From Brevibacillus laterosporus LMG 15441 (lineage in GTDB: Bacteria > Bacillota > Bacilli > Brevibacillales > Brevibacillaceae), in the NCBI RefSeq assembly GCF_000219535.2, contig NZ_CP007806.1, positions 3,568,501-3,632,500 on the forward strand: a stretch of 64,000 nt of DNA, read 5' to 3'. A program made the position numbers and the translations under genes. Within the stretch, counting starts at the first letter, position 1; each line of letters starts with the position of its first letter. The notes beneath the pieces were generated by a model, which saw only the letters and a program-made list of their open reading frames with translations, was not told the DNA's origin and ran no database searches. This document shows positions 54,282 through 64,000 of this stretch, one piece after another.

Positions 54282-55997
54282 CTATAGGTTTGCTAGCTGT
54301 TCTTTTACATAAGAGACAAGCTCGCTCACAGCTACCACAGTAGCCTCACCTGTACGTCTAATGCGAACTTCAACTGTACCTGGTTCCAATTTATCAGAAA
54401 CCGTGATTCGAAGCGGTAAACCAAGTAAATCGGCATCCTTAAATTTCACACCGGCACGTTCTGTACGGTCATCGTACAATACTTCTACTCCCGCAGCTTC
54501 TAATGCGGATGTAATCTCTTCACTCATTTCACGCTGTTGATCAGATTTGACATTGATTGGAATTACATGTGCATGATAAGGAGCAACTGACGTTGGCCAT
54601 ATGATACCATTTTCGTCGTTGTTTTGTTCAATTACCGCAGCCAGCGTACGAGATACGCCGATACCGTAGCATCCCATGATCATTGTTTGTTCACGGCCAT
54701 TCTCGTCTAAGAATTTAGCACCGATTGGCTCTGAGTATTTTGTACCCAATTTAAATACGTGACCTACTTCTACACCGCGGGCAAAAGCGATTGGAGCTTG
54801 CGTACGTGGGCAAACGTCACCCTCCTGAATATTTCGCAGATCAGCAAAACGAGATACTTGATAATCCCTTCCATACTGCGCGTTCTTCAAGTGGTAATCT
54901 ACTTCATTTGCCCCGATAATGGCACTAGCCACCTCTTGAACGTAGTTGTCCGCTACTACCTCAATTTTTCTCTCACCAGCACCCACAGGACCAACAAAAC
55001 CAACTGGAGCACCTAGCTTCTCCATGATTTCTGCTTCAGTCGCCATGCGTACATCAATTGCGTCAAACATATTTTTCAGCTTCACTTCGTTCAATTCATG
55101 ATCACCACGAATCAAAACAAGTACAAACTGATCATCCACCATGAATGCTAAGCTTTTCACGATGTCTTTGCCTTCAACACCCAGACCCTCTTTTAATTGC
55201 TCAATGGTTTTGATGTTTGGAGTGTGAATTTTTTCTAATGGAGCTACGTCTGCTTCTGGGGAAGTTGGTCCGTTATACAATACTTCCGCTTTCTCCAGAT
55301 TAGCTGCATAATCGCCCTCTGTAGAATAAGCAATCGTATCCTCACCGATTTCACACAACGCCATAAATTCATAAGTTCCCGTTCCACCAATAGAACCCGC
55401 ATCTGCTTCTACCGCACGATAATTAAGTCCAACACGAGTGAAAATACGGTGATAAGCATGGAACATATCATTAAAGCTCTTATCCAAGCCCTCTTGAGTT
55501 GTATCAAAAGAATAAGCATCCTTCATCATAAATTCCCGACAACGAATGAGTCCAAAGCGCGGGCGTACCTCATCGCGGAATTTTGTTTGAATTTGATACA
55601 AGTTAATTGGTAGTTTTTTATAGGAGTTGATTTCACTAGCTACTAAAGTAGCTACAACCTCCTCATGAGTTGGCCCTAAAGCAAAACGACGATCATGACG
55701 ATCACGTAAACGCATCAACTCAGGACCATAATGATCCCAGCGGCCGCTTTTCTCCCAAATTTCTGCCGGTTGAATCGTTGGCATTAAAATCTCTTGAGCA
55801 CCTGCGTTATTCATTTCTTCACGCACGATGTTTTGAATTTTTTGGAGGACACGTAGAGCTATCGGCATAAATGTATAGATACCGGAAGCTAACTGTCTTG
55901 CAAGACCAGCACGCAACAAAAGTTTATGACTGGCAATCTCTGCGTCTGCTGGTACCTCGCGTAAAGTAGGGATTAGTAATTGGCTTTGCCTTAACAC
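54282..55997 (-). CDS. proS: Prolyl-tRNA synthetase (bacterial, editing type)
   Basis: Class II synthetase charging tRNA-Pro. The 571-residue product has motif 1 (around ~65), motif 2 [25 protein letters not shown] (~140-165), the INS editing domain inserted at ~225-400, motif 3 GIGVSR (~445) and the C-terminal anticodon domain. The start is GTG 55997, seven bases after AAAGGAGG; the seven-codon longer frame is rejected. It lies 32 bases after ispG. Confidence 0.96.
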   Translation of the reverse strand: MLRQSQLLIPTLREVPADAEIASHKLLLRAGLARQLASGIYTFMPIALRVLQKIQNIVREEMNNAGAQEILMPTIQPAEIWEKSGRWDHYGPELMRLRDRHDRRFALGPTHEEVVATLVASEINSYKKLPINLYQIQTKFRDEVRPRFGLIRCREFMMKDAYSFDTTQEGLDKSFNDMFHAYHRIFTRVGLNYRAVEADAGSIGGTGTYEFMALCEIGEDTIAYSTEGDYAANLEKAEVLYNGPTSPEADVAPLEKIHTPNIKTIEQLKEGLGVEGKDIVKSLAFMVDDQFVLVLIRGDHELNEVKLKNMFDAIDVRMATEAEIMEKLGAPVGFVGPVGAGERKIEVVADNYVQEVASAIIGANEVDYHLKNAQYGRDYQVSRFADLRNIQEGDVCPRTQAPIAFARGVEVGHVFKLGTKYSEPIGAKFLDENGREQTMIMGCYGIGVSRTLAAVIEQNNDENGIIWPTSVAPYHAHVIPINVKSDQQREMSEEITSALEAAGVEVLYDDRTERAGVKFKDADLLGLPLRITVSDKLEPGTVEVRIRRTGEATVVAVSELVSYVKEQLANL

Positions 55998-56029
55998 ACA
56001 AGTTCCTCCTTTGATCAAATCAACACGTT

Positions 56030-57094
56030 CTATTTCTCTTCCATGATTGTGTTGATTTCTTTCATTAACTCTTCAAAAAGTTCATCTTCTTTTACTTTAC
56101 GGACGATTTCACCGTTGCGGAAGATTAGTCCCTCTCCATTACCGCCAGCTACACCCACATCAGCTTCGCGTGCTTCACCTGGTCCGTTAACTGCACATCC
56201 CATAACAGCTACCTTTAATGGTTTCTTCAACGTGCTAACTGCGTCCTCCACCTTCGTGGCCAATCCGATCAGATCAATGGCACAACGACCACAAGATGGA
56301 CAAGCAATTACAACTGGATCATTGTTCACGATATCTAGACTGCGCAAAATCTGTTTCGCTACCTTAATTTCTTCAACAGGATCGGCAGTGAGGGATACGC
56401 GAATTGTGTCACCGATCCCCATGGATAAAACCGTACCAATTCCTACAGCAGATTTAATGCTACCAGAGAATTGTGTACCTGCTTCTGTTACCCCTACATG
56501 TAACGGGTAAGGACGACGTTCGGCCATTAACGAATACGTCTGAATCATGGTTGGAACATCTGAAGATTTTAGTGAGATCGTAATATTATCATAGTTCAGG
56601 TCTTCTAAAATCTCTACATGGTTCATAGCTGATTCCACGATCGCTTCCGGACTAGGGTATCCGTATTTGTCTATTAGACGTCTTTCTACTGAACCTGAGT
56701 TTACACCAATACGAATAGGAACATTTCGTTCACGACAAGCATCCACTACTGCCTGGGTTCGTTTCCGATTTCCAATATTCCCTGGATTAATTCGAATTTT
56801 ATCAATCCCGCTCTCCAATGCTGTAAGCGCTAATCGATAATCAAAATGGATATCAGCTACTAACGGCAATGGGGAGCGTTCCTTAATTTGCTTGATTGCT
56901 TTTGCAGCATCTTCATTAACAACCGCTAAACGAACGATTTGGCATCCAGCTTCATGCAATTGCTCTATCTGTTTGAGCGTAGCTTCTACATCACGCGTAT
57001 CAGCGGTGGTCATAGATTGGATAACCACACTTTTTTGTCCTCCAATTTGGACTCCGCCTACAAATACCGGTTTGGTCTCCTCGCGCTTATACAA
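56030..57094 (-). CDS. ispG: 4-hydroxy-3-methylbut-2-enyl-diphosphate synthase (GcpE/IspG)
   Basis: Penultimate MEP-pathway enzyme, an iron-sulfur TIM-barrel protein. The ~354-residue product begins with [18 protein letters not shown] and has the cluster cysteines CPSCGRC and CAVNGPGEA near the C-terminus. GTG 57103 is only one base from AAAGGAG, so I take TTG 57094 at 10-base spacing as start; this is the weaker call of the entry. It lies between rseP and proS, unlike B. subtilis, where ispG is elsewhere. Confidence 0.93.
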   Translation of the reverse strand: MYKREETKPVFVGGVQIGGQKSVVIQSMTTADTRDVEATLKQIEQLHEAGCQIVRLAVVNEDAAKAIKQIKERSPLPLVADIHFDYRLALTALESGIDKIRINPGNIGNRKRTQAVVDACRERNVPIRIGVNSGSVERRLIDKYGYPSPEAIVESAMNHVEILEDLNYDNITISLKSSDVPTMIQTYSLMAERRPYPLHVGVTEAGTQFSGSIKSAVGIGTVLSMGIGDTIRVSLTADPVEEIKVAKQILRSLDIVNNDPVVIACPSCGRCAIDLIGLATKVEDAVSTLKKPLKVAVMGCAVNGPGEAREADVGVAGGNGEGLIFRNGEIVRKVKEDELFEELMKEINTIMEEK

Positions 57095-57135
57095 AGTAAG
57101 CACACTCCTTTATCTGTTTCTCTCTACATGTTGAA

Positions 57136-58395
57136 TTACTGTAAAAAGAGACGTTGTATATCATTCCAAGTCACAACTAGAATTAACATCATCAATAAAG
57201 CAAAACCAACAAAGTGAACCATGCCTTCTTTGTTAGGATCAATTGGTTTACCGCGCAATGCCTCAATGGCAATGAACACCAAGCGTCCACCATCTAGGGC
57301 AGGAATTGGCAGCAAATTAAAAATACCAAGGTTAATACTCAAAAGAGCTGTCCATGTAAAGAGTGCCGCAAGACCATTTTGCGCAAATTGACTGGTCATT
57401 GTAAAGATCCCTGCTGGTCCACTTAAATCCTTCACACTTACATGTCCCGTAAAGAGCTGTGCAAGATTGGTGAAGATGGTTTTCGTCCAGAAGATTGTTT
57501 GGTCAACACCATGCGTCAGCGCTAATCCAATCTCTCTTTTGACACCGGCACCAACCATTATTTTACCTTGTTCATTTACCTGTACGGGTACGACCATGTC
57601 TTGCCCATCCCTGTTGATCTTCATTTCGATATTTTTATTAGGAGATGCATTAACCGCTCCTACAAACTGGTTCCAATCATTTATTGGTGTCCCATCGATG
57701 CTAATAATGCGATCTCCCTGTTTCAGCCCCGCCTGATAAGCAGGTCCATCCGGAATAACTTGGCCTAAAACAGCATCTTTTGACGGAGCTCCGAAGAATA
57801 AAGCCCCCATCACAAAGATAACAAAAGCTAAAATAAAGTTAGCAGCAGGACCAGCAAAAATAGCTAGGAAACGTTGCCATATGGTTTTCCCTTTAAATTG
57901 ACGATTAAAAGGAGCGATCTGTACTTCTTTACCCTCAATTACTAGCATTGTCTTGGGATCAACAGCAAATGTCTTCATTTCTCCCTGTATATCCAAGGTC
58001 ATGATCAAATCATGCTCCAGATCATAACGAACCACATTACCAATCGTTGCATGATTGGGGATATCTTTAGGAGTAACATAAATGTGAGAAATCTGATTAG
58101 CTTGATTAAATAAAACCCCGACCTCCATATGAGGCTGTAATACTTCCATCTCAGGGTCTTCACCAGCCATTCGAACCATACCACCGATCGGTAACCAGCG
58201 CAACGTGTATTCTGTTTCGCCCCTCTTAAAGCTAAACATTTTTGGTCCCATTCCAAGAGCGAACTCACGGCATAAAATACCTGCCCGTTTTGCTAACAAA
58301 AAATGGCCCATTTCATGGAAAAAGACCAACAATCCAAAAATAACTACAAAGGCGATTACCGATCCAAAACCAATCTGTACGGGAGGCATTTGCAT
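57136..58395 (-). CDS. rseP: Site-2 intramembrane metalloprotease RseP (RasP)
   Basis: Cleaves transmembrane segments of anti-sigma factors and signal peptides. The 419-residue protein has the zinc motif FFHEMGHF in the first TM helix, a PDZ domain (~195-275, GPAYQAGLKQGDRIISIDG) and the second active-site motif LPIPALDGGRL before the last TMs. ATG 58395 has AAAGGTGG upstream, so the 14-codon longer frame is rejected. It lies between dxr and ispG. Confidence 0.95.
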   Translation of the reverse strand: MQMPPVQIGFGSVIAFVVIFGLLVFFHEMGHFLLAKRAGILCREFALGMGPKMFSFKRGETEYTLRWLPIGGMVRMAGEDPEMEVLQPHMEVGVLFNQANQISHIYVTPKDIPNHATIGNVVRYDLEHDLIMTLDIQGEMKTFAVDPKTMLVIEGKEVQIAPFNRQFKGKTIWQRFLAIFAGPAANFILAFVIFVMGALFFGAPSKDAVLGQVIPDGPAYQAGLKQGDRIISIDGTPINDWNQFVGAVNASPNKNIEMKINRDGQDMVVPVQVNEQGKIMVGAGVKREIGLALTHGVDQTIFWTKTIFTNLAQLFTGHVSVKDLSGPAGIFTMTSQFAQNGLAALFTWTALLSINLGIFNLLPIPALDGGRLVFIAIEALRGKPIDPNKEGMVHFVGFALLMMLILVVTWNDIQRLFLQ

Positions 58396-58540
58396 AGATA
58401 TAGCCACCTTTCCTTCTATTTCGTGATTGAGAAGCACTCACCCGTTCTATCGAAACAGGACCACTACTCTACTATATGTAGGTAAAGCGTCTAATCAGTA
58501 CCCTGTCTCTGGCAAAGCTTTTCGCTTGTTTCTTTCCCTC

Positions 58541-59692
58541 TTATTTGCCCCAGTTGCGTGCAGCTTGTCGTGCCCATGCGTCAACTTCGTCAATCTCTTC
58601 TAAGGTAGGGTGCGAACTCGTGTTGTGCAAGGCACATACCTGATGAACAACCTCTTCAATTCCTACGATTGTGAGTTCATCCTGCAAAAACCGCGAAACG
58701 GCAACTTCATTGGCTGCATTTAGTACAGCGGGCAGTGTACCGCCAACCTTACCGCAATCGTACGCTAGTTTTAAGAGTGGATAGCGGGTGAAATCCATCT
58801 CTTTAAAATGAAGCGTTCCGCATTTCACGAGATCAAGGGTCTCAGTCGGCAACGGCCAGCGGCTTGGAAAGGTAAGAGCGTACTGAATGGGAACCTTCAT
58901 ATCCGGTGTTCCCAATTGTGCTATCACGGCTTTATCTTTGTATTCTACCATAGAATGAATAATACTTTCATAGTGAAGAATTGTCTCTATCTGCTCATAT
59001 GGCGTTCCAAATAGCCAATGAGCCTCTAATACTTCAAATCCTTTATTCATCATTGTAGCTGAGTCAATCGTTATTTTGGCTCCCATGCTCCAATTTGGAT
59101 GCCGCAAAGCATCTTCTCGCGTTACATGAGCTAACTCATCTCGAGACAAATGGCGAAGTGATCCTCCTGAAGCAGTAATAATGAGTTTGGAAACATCCTG
59201 TCGATTTTCCCCGTTTAGAGCCTGAAAAATGGCAGAATGCTCGCTGTCAACAGGAACAATTGTCGCCTGATGCCTTTGGGCAGCTTCCATGACCAGATGT
59301 CCTGCACTTACCAAGGTTTCCTTATTCGCAAGCCCAATTGTTTTGCCACGTTCAATCGCAGCCAGGGTTGGTTTTACTCCTACACTGCCTACTACTGCTG
59401 ACATAACAAATGATGCTTGTGGATGTGTTGCTACCTCAATCAAGCCCTCTAATCCATACACGATCTCTGCGGATAAAACTCCCGCAAGGCGTTTCGATAA
59501 CTCTCGTGCAAGCTCTTCTGTCCCTACGGAAATAAGTTCCGGTTTCGCATATAAAGCTTGTTCTTCTAATAAGTCAATGTTAGTACCGGCTGCCATTGCA
59601 ACGATGTTAAATTGATCGGGGTGCTGTTTCACTACTTCCATGGTACTTGTCCCGATCGAACCGGTAGAACCTAACAGCGATATATTTTTCAC
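58541..59692 (-). CDS. dxr: 1-deoxy-D-xylulose 5-phosphate reductoisomerase
   Basis: Second MEP-pathway enzyme. The 383-residue product opens with the NADPH motif [16 protein letters not shown] and has [32 protein letters not shown] and [21 protein letters not shown]. Start GTG 59692 follows GAGGTGAG. Together with ispG in the same cluster it shows that the MEP route is used. Confidence 0.97.
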   Translation of the reverse strand: MKNISLLGSTGSIGTSTMEVVKQHPDQFNIVAMAAGTNIDLLEEQALYAKPELISVGTEELARELSKRLAGVLSAEIVYGLEGLIEVATHPQASFVMSAVVGSVGVKPTLAAIERGKTIGLANKETLVSAGHLVMEAAQRHQATIVPVDSEHSAIFQALNGENRQDVSKLIITASGGSLRHLSRDELAHVTREDALRHPNWSMGAKITIDSATMMNKGFEVLEAHWLFGTPYEQIETILHYESIIHSMVEYKDKAVIAQLGTPDMKVPIQYALTFPSRWPLPTETLDLVKCGTLHFKEMDFTRYPLLKLAYDCGKVGGTLPAVLNAANEVAVSRFLQDELTIVGIEEVVHQVCALHNTSSHPTLEEIDEVDAWARQAARNWGK

Positions 59693-59733
59693 TCATCTCA
59701 CCTCAAAACCCCTATTTGTCTACGAGCTACTAC

Positions 59734-60582
59734 TTAAAACAAGCCAAATAAGTACAGTATCGGAAACACAATAAGCATACTATCAAATCGATCGAGAATA
59801 CCTCCATGGCCTGGTAGAATATGACCTGAATCCTTTACTGCGAAATGGCGCTTGTAAGCTGATTCTACTAAATCTCCTAGCGGACCGACAATACCTGTAA
59901 TGGCTGCAATTGCTAAAGCTTGTCCCCAAGGAAGAGCTCCAGGTACTTGCAAAAAGATCAAGAAAGCATCAATTGCCCCGACAATCACAAGGGAGGCAAG
60001 GAAACCTCCAAGCGCTCCCTCTACTGTTTTATTTGGACTAATATCTGGCCATAATTTACGTTTACCGAATGCTTTTCCTGCAAAATAGGCTCCAGAATCT
60101 GTTGACCATACAGATAACAAGATGATAATCGTGAGCCAAAATCCAGTTAAGCCGATCCCCCCGCGAGCGACGGCAACGTAGTGAAAACCATATCCTATGT
60201 ATAACGCTCCGAGTAATACCAGAGCGGCATGTTCAATATGAAAGCGATTTTTACTAAGTACAGTATAAAATAGCAGCAAGAATAAAGGTAACAGCAGAAT
60301 TTGACCCCATTCCACTGTGATTGTACCAATACCATTCACCTTCAAGAATCCTAGCACTGGAAATAATAAAGCTGCGAGGTCTGGTTGCCATGCACTTATT
60401 AAAATCACATAGCCTAGTATACCTGGAAAACTAAATGGCTTTATGTTGGCCATGCGTAAAAATTCAAAAAGGCCGATGAAGGCCATAAGTAATACAAGGG
60501 ACGAGTACCAAATCCCCCCCAGATATACCAGGGTGAGAAAACCAACACCCCCAAGTATTCCGGTAATTATCCGTTCCTTCAC
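59734..60582 (-). CDS. cdsA: Phosphatidate cytidylyltransferase
   Basis: Makes CDP-diacylglycerol from phosphatidic acid and CTP, the substrate of pgsA. The ~282-residue protein has eight or so TM helices and the CdsA signature ESAYKRHFAVKDSG..PGHGGILDRFDS at the C-terminus. GTG 60582 (VKERIITG) aligns with the family start and has AGAGGTGG upstream; GTG 60591 overlaps that ribosome site. It follows uppS by 18 bases. Confidence 0.95.
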   Translation of the reverse strand: MKERIITGILGGVGFLTLVYLGGIWYSSLVLLMAFIGLFEFLRMANIKPFSFPGILGYVILISAWQPDLAALLFPVLGFLKVNGIGTITVEWGQILLLPLFLLLFYTVLSKNRFHIEHAALVLLGALYIGYGFHYVAVARGGIGLTGFWLTIIILLSVWSTDSGAYFAGKAFGKRKLWPDISPNKTVEGALGGFLASLVIVGAIDAFLIFLQVPGALPWGQALAIAAITGIVGPLGDLVESAYKRHFAVKDSGHILPGHGGILDRFDSMLIVFPILYLFGLF

Positions 60583-60600
60583 TTGTTCCACCTCTCCAGA

Positions 60601-61371
60601 TCAAACTGCGCCATAGCGACGAGCTCGACCTTGGTATTCAGCAATCGCCTGTATGAAATGCTCTCTGGAAAAATCGGGCCAATACACATCCGTGAACCAA
60701 AATTCCGTATAAGCTAGTTGCCATAGCATGAAATTGCTAATACGAATTTCTCCGCTCGTGCGAATTAACAAATCAGGTTCGGGAATTCCTTGTGTATATA
60801 AATGAGAGGCAATTGTTTCCTCATCAATTTGTTCAGGTGTTAGCTTGCCTTGGGCGATCAATTGAGCAATCTCTTTTGTCGCTTTTAAAATTTCATCACG
60901 CCCTCCATAATTAAGGGCAAAATTAAGTTGTAAGCCTGTATTATTTTTTGTCTTTTCCTCTGCTTCAATTAAAGCGTTTAGAGTATGAGAAGGTAAGCCT
61001 TCTCTAGAACCTATCATACGTATCCGTACATTTCGTTCAACTAATTCTACCAATTCAGTCGACAAGAACTCCTGCGGGAGCTTCATTAGAAACTCAACTT
61101 CATCTTTAGGACGCTTCCAATTCTCTGTAGAAAAGGCGTACATCGTTAATACACCTACACCGATTTCATCTGCTGCTTTTACCACATCTTTTACGGTTTT
61201 CATACCCTGATGGTGCCCAGCAACACGCGGTAAATTACGTCTTTTAGCCCATCGTCCATTACCGTCCATAATGACTGCTACATGGTGCGGAATGACTCCT
61301 GCCTGATCAAACGCATTGCTTTTATGTTCTTCCTGCCTACCGCTAAACATTTTTCCTAACCGTTCTAACAT
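60601..61371 (-). CDS. uppS: Undecaprenyl diphosphate synthase
   Basis: Cis-prenyltransferase making the C55 carrier for wall synthesis. The 256-residue protein has VAVIMDGNGRWAKRR (catalytic Asp), HHQGMKTVKDVV, YAFSTENWKRP, LNFALNYGGRDEI and LIRTSGEIRISNFMLWQ. ATG 61371 (MLERLGKM) aligns with the family start and follows GGGGGAAA. It lies 71 bases past frr. Confidence 0.97.
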   Translation of the reverse strand: MLERLGKMFSGRQEEHKSNAFDQAGVIPHHVAVIMDGNGRWAKRRNLPRVAGHHQGMKTVKDVVKAADEIGVGVLTMYAFSTENWKRPKDEVEFLMKLPQEFLSTELVELVERNVRIRMIGSREGLPSHTLNALIEAEEKTKNNTGLQLNFALNYGGRDEILKATKEIAQLIAQGKLTPEQIDEETIASHLYTQGIPEPDLLIRTSGEIRISNFMLWQLAYTEFWFTDVYWPDFSREHFIQAIAEYQGRARRYGAV

Positions 61372-61407
61372 ACAGGTTTCCCCCAAAAAGAGAGATATAG
61401 ACATAGC

Positions 61408-61429
61408 TCCCCCTCATCACAGAGGGGGA
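61408..61429 (-). promoter_or_regulatory. Hairpin between frr and uppS
   Basis: TCCCCCTC pairs with GAGGGGGA (8 bp) around a 6-base loop. No T-run follows closely on the minus strand, so it is not a classical terminator; it may reduce uppS expression or mark a processing site. Confidence 0.45.
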
Positions 61430-61442
61430 ACATTTTCTCACG

Positions 61443-62000
61443 TTATACCTCGAGAATGTCCTTCTCTTTATCTTTTACGATTTTGTCAACTTCCGCAATA
61501 AACTTATCGGTCGTTTTTTGAACCGTTTCTTGATGACCGCGGGATTCATCCTCAGAGATTGAAGCCGCTTTTTCCAACTTTTTAATACCATCATTCGCAT
61601 CGCGACGTACGTTGCGAATTGCTACTTTTGCATCTTCTCCATTCTTGTTCGCAACTTTTACTAAGTCGCGGCGGCGCTCTTCTGTAAGTGGTGGAACTGC
61701 AATGCGGATTACGGAACCATCATTAGTTGGTGTAAGTCCGATATCAGACTGCATGATTGCTTTATCGATATCTTTTAGAGCATTCTTATCCCAAGGCTGA
61801 ACTTGTAGCATACGTGGTTCTGGAGCAACTACGTTAGCCAATTGATTGATTGGTGTTGGTGTTCCATAGTAGTCTACCATGATTTTATCCAACATAGCCG
61901 GAGTCGCACGACCAGCACGCAATGTCGCTAGGTCCTTTTTTAATGTTTGAATCGCCTTGCTCATGCGATCTTCCATATCCTTTAAAATGTTTTGTGGCAT
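61443..62000 (-). CDS. frr: Ribosome recycling factor
   Basis: The 185-residue protein has the RRF style ([32 protein letters not shown], [22 protein letters not shown], [20 protein letters not shown]). ATG 62000 directly follows the pyrH stop (TAAATG), so the two are coupled. Confidence 0.97.
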   Translation of the reverse strand: MPQNILKDMEDRMSKAIQTLKKDLATLRAGRATPAMLDKIMVDYYGTPTPINQLANVVAPEPRMLQVQPWDKNALKDIDKAIMQSDIGLTPTNDGSVIRIAVPPLTEERRRDLVKVANKNGEDAKVAIRNVRRDANDGIKKLEKAASISEDESRGHQETVQKTTDKFIAEVDKIVKDKEKDILEV

Positions 62001-62744
<744 letters not shown>

Positions 62745-62780
62745 TCATTTCGTATTGCTGTTATTTCCTGTCTTTCTTTA

Positions 62781-62812
62781 AAAATAGGGAACACAGCGGT
62801 GTTCCCTATTTT
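62781..62812 (-). terminator. Rho-independent terminator between tsf and pyrH
   Basis: AAAATAGGGAACAC pairs perfectly with GTGTTCCCTATTTT (14 bp, 4-base loop). T residues follow on the minus strand. It lies four bases past the tsf stop; pyrH may depend on read-through or a promoter in the 54-base gap 62727-62780. Confidence 0.9.
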
Positions 62813-62816
62813 CATC

Positions 62817-63701
62817 TTATTGCTTATTCACTTGCGCCATTACTTCAGCAGCAAAATCTTCTTGTTTCTTTTCAATACCTTCCCCAACTTGGAAGCGAGC
62901 AAAGCCTTTGAAGCTAGCTCCTGCTTCTTTCAACAATTGAGAAACGCGTTTGTCTGGATCCTTAACGAATGGTTGCTCTACTAAGCAATATTCTTCAAAG
63001 AATTTTGCCATGCGGCCTTCTACCATTTTGTCTACGATGTTAGCAGGCTTTCCTTCAGACAACGCTTGGTTTTTCAACACTTCACGCTCACGGTCAATCA
63101 CGTCTTGAGAAACTTCTTCTCTCACGCCGAAACGTGGGTTAGAAGCTGCTGCGTGCATTGCAATGTCTTTTGCCAAAACTTCATTGTCAGTATCATTTAA
63201 AGCTACCAACGTACCGATTTTTCCACCCATGTGTAGGTATCCACCGAAAACGCCGTTGTCAGCTTTTTCAAGGATTTCAAAGCGACGGAAGCTGATGTTT
63301 TCACCAATTGTTGCGATTTTCGCGTTGATGGTTGTACCCAAATCTTCTCCACCTTGGAACGCTTGAGTCAAAGCTTCTTCAACAGTAGCAGGGCGAGCGT
63401 TTACTACATGTTCAGCGATATCTTTAACTAGTTGTTGGAACTCAGGGTTTTTAGCAACGAAGTCTGTTTCACAGTTAACTTCTACTACTGAACCAAAGTT
63501 TCCGTTAATTGCAAATCCAGTCAAACCTTCAGCAGCGATACGTCCGGACTTTTTCGCAGCTTTTGCGATACCTTTTTCACGAAGTAGGTCAATCGCTTTT
63601 TCGATATCACCATTTACTTCTTCTAGTGCGCGTTTGCAGTCCATCATACCTGCGCCTGTTCTTTCGCGCAATTCTTTAACTGTCTGTGCCGTAATTGCCA
63701 T
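62817..63701 (-). CDS. tsf: Elongation factor Ts
   Basis: Nucleotide exchange factor for EF-Tu. The 294-residue protein has [16 protein letters not shown] (signature 1), [10 protein letters not shown] (contact with EF-Tu) and the two core repeats. ATG 63701 follows GGAGG. It is downstream of rpsB, as usual, with a terminator between them. Confidence 0.98.
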   Translation of the reverse strand: MAITAQTVKELRERTGAGMMDCKRALEEVNGDIEKAIDLLREKGIAKAAKKSGRIAAEGLTGFAINGNFGSVVEVNCETDFVAKNPEFQQLVKDIAEHVVNARPATVEEALTQAFQGGEDLGTTINAKIATIGENISFRRFEILEKADNGVFGGYLHMGGKIGTLVALNDTDNEVLAKDIAMHAAASNPRFGVREEVSQDVIDREREVLKNQALSEGKPANIVDKMVEGRMAKFFEEYCLVEQPFVKDPDKRVSQLLKEAGASFKGFARFQVGEGIEKKQEDFAAEVMAQVNKQ

Positions 63702-63799
63702 TGAATTACATCCTCCTTCAACTAATCCGCAAGCATCTTATTGCCTACGTATGTAATGTGTGAAACTCTTCGTCGGGAGATACAATTGTATTCGTAGAA

Positions 63800-63836
63800 A
63801 AAGGTGGACGGGGTTCTGAAAACCCTCAGTCCACCC
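63800..63836 (-). terminator. Terminator between rpsB and tsf
   Basis: AAGGTGGAC...GGGTT pairs with ...CCC..GTCCACC, ending in TTTTT on the minus strand. It lies seven bases past rpsB. Partial read-through would feed tsf, a common arrangement. Confidence 0.85.
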
Positions 63837-63843
63837 TCATTCA

Positions 63844-64000
63844 TTACGCCGTGGTTGTTTGCTCTCCGCCTTGGTTTCCTTCAGACAGAGCGTCAGCCAT
63901 CTTGCCAGTTAATAGTTTAACAGCACGGATAGCGTCATCGTTACCAGGAATCACATAATCGATTTCGTCTGGATCGCAGTTAGTATCAACGATCGCTACG
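63844..64000 (-). CDS. rpsB: 30S ribosomal protein S2 (C-terminal part, cut by window edge)
   Basis: The final 51 codons of rps[23 protein letters not shown] followed by [14 protein letters not shown] and a Gly/Gln/Thr-rich tail, ending TAA at 63844. The [19 protein letters not shown] stretch is a strong S2 signature. The N-terminal part and its promoter lie beyond 64000. It heads the block read toward lower coordinates. Confidence 0.96.
   Translation of the reverse strand, partial: VAIVDTNCDPDEIDYVIPGNDDAIRAVKLLTGKMADALSEGNQGGEQTTTA

Overview
The window looks like chromosomal core sequence of a spore-forming Firmicute of the Bacillales, most like Brevibacillus. That genus call is inference from gene content, AT-rich coding sequence, strong AGGAGG-type ribosome binding sites and frequent GTG/TTG starts; no 16S or tRNA gene is present to confirm it. 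I recognise 59 coding regions. All but one lie on the minus strand, so the native reading direction runs from position 64000 down to 1. The order closely follows the Bacillus subtilis rpsB-to-cinA block, with some insertions.

Read in the direction of transcription: (a) 64000-54200 holds rpsB (partial), tsf, pyrH, frr, uppS, cdsA, dxr, rseP, ispG and proS: translation factors, UMP kinase, undecaprenyl-PP and phospholipid precursors, the MEP isoprenoid pathway and the site-2 protease. (b) 54117-48647 holds polC and a drug/metabolite-type exporter. (c) 48570-40211 is the rimP-nusA-ylxR-ylxQ-infB-ylxP-rbfA-nrnA-truB-ribF operon, preceded by a structured leader with a terminator-like hairpin. (d) 40185-34050 holds rpsO, pnp, ylxY, ymxG, dut and ymxH. 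(e) 33886-29160 is dpaA-dpaB-asd-dapG-dapA, the spore dipicolinate and diaminopimelate supply operon. (f) 28748-27069 is rnjB (RNase J).

(g) 26940-21648 is an accessory block between rnjB and tepA, where B. subtilis has none. It contains a doubtful small ORF, an alpha-CTD/helix-hairpin-helix-like protein, the only plus-strand gene (a putative glycolipid-binding protein), a divergent macrolide-type glycosyltransferase, an exported DUF3298-like protein and a YxeA-like protein, with long AT-rich non-coding stretches. (h) 21463-17836 holds tepA, ylzJ and spoIIIE/ftsK. (i) 17540-12805 is a four-gene nucleoside-type (BMP family) ABC importer with a perfect hairpin between the binding-protein gene and the ATPase gene. 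(j) 12605-11201 holds an exported LysM/M23 wall hydrolase and a 51-residue zinc-ribbon protein. (k) 11018-193 holds ymfF, ymfH, ymfI, ymfJ, ymfK, rodZ, rimO, pgsA, cinA and a DEAD-box RNA helicase.

Most of the window is ordinary, well-conserved housekeeping sequence, and I found no CRISPR array, prophage, intact insertion sequence or obvious new defence system. The points most worth a second look are the leader of the rimP-nusA operon (candidate NusA-responsive attenuator), the glycosyltransferase/glycolipid-binding divergent pair, the unlabelled zinc-ribbon gene, and the placement of an RNA helicase directly after cinA where recA would be expected.
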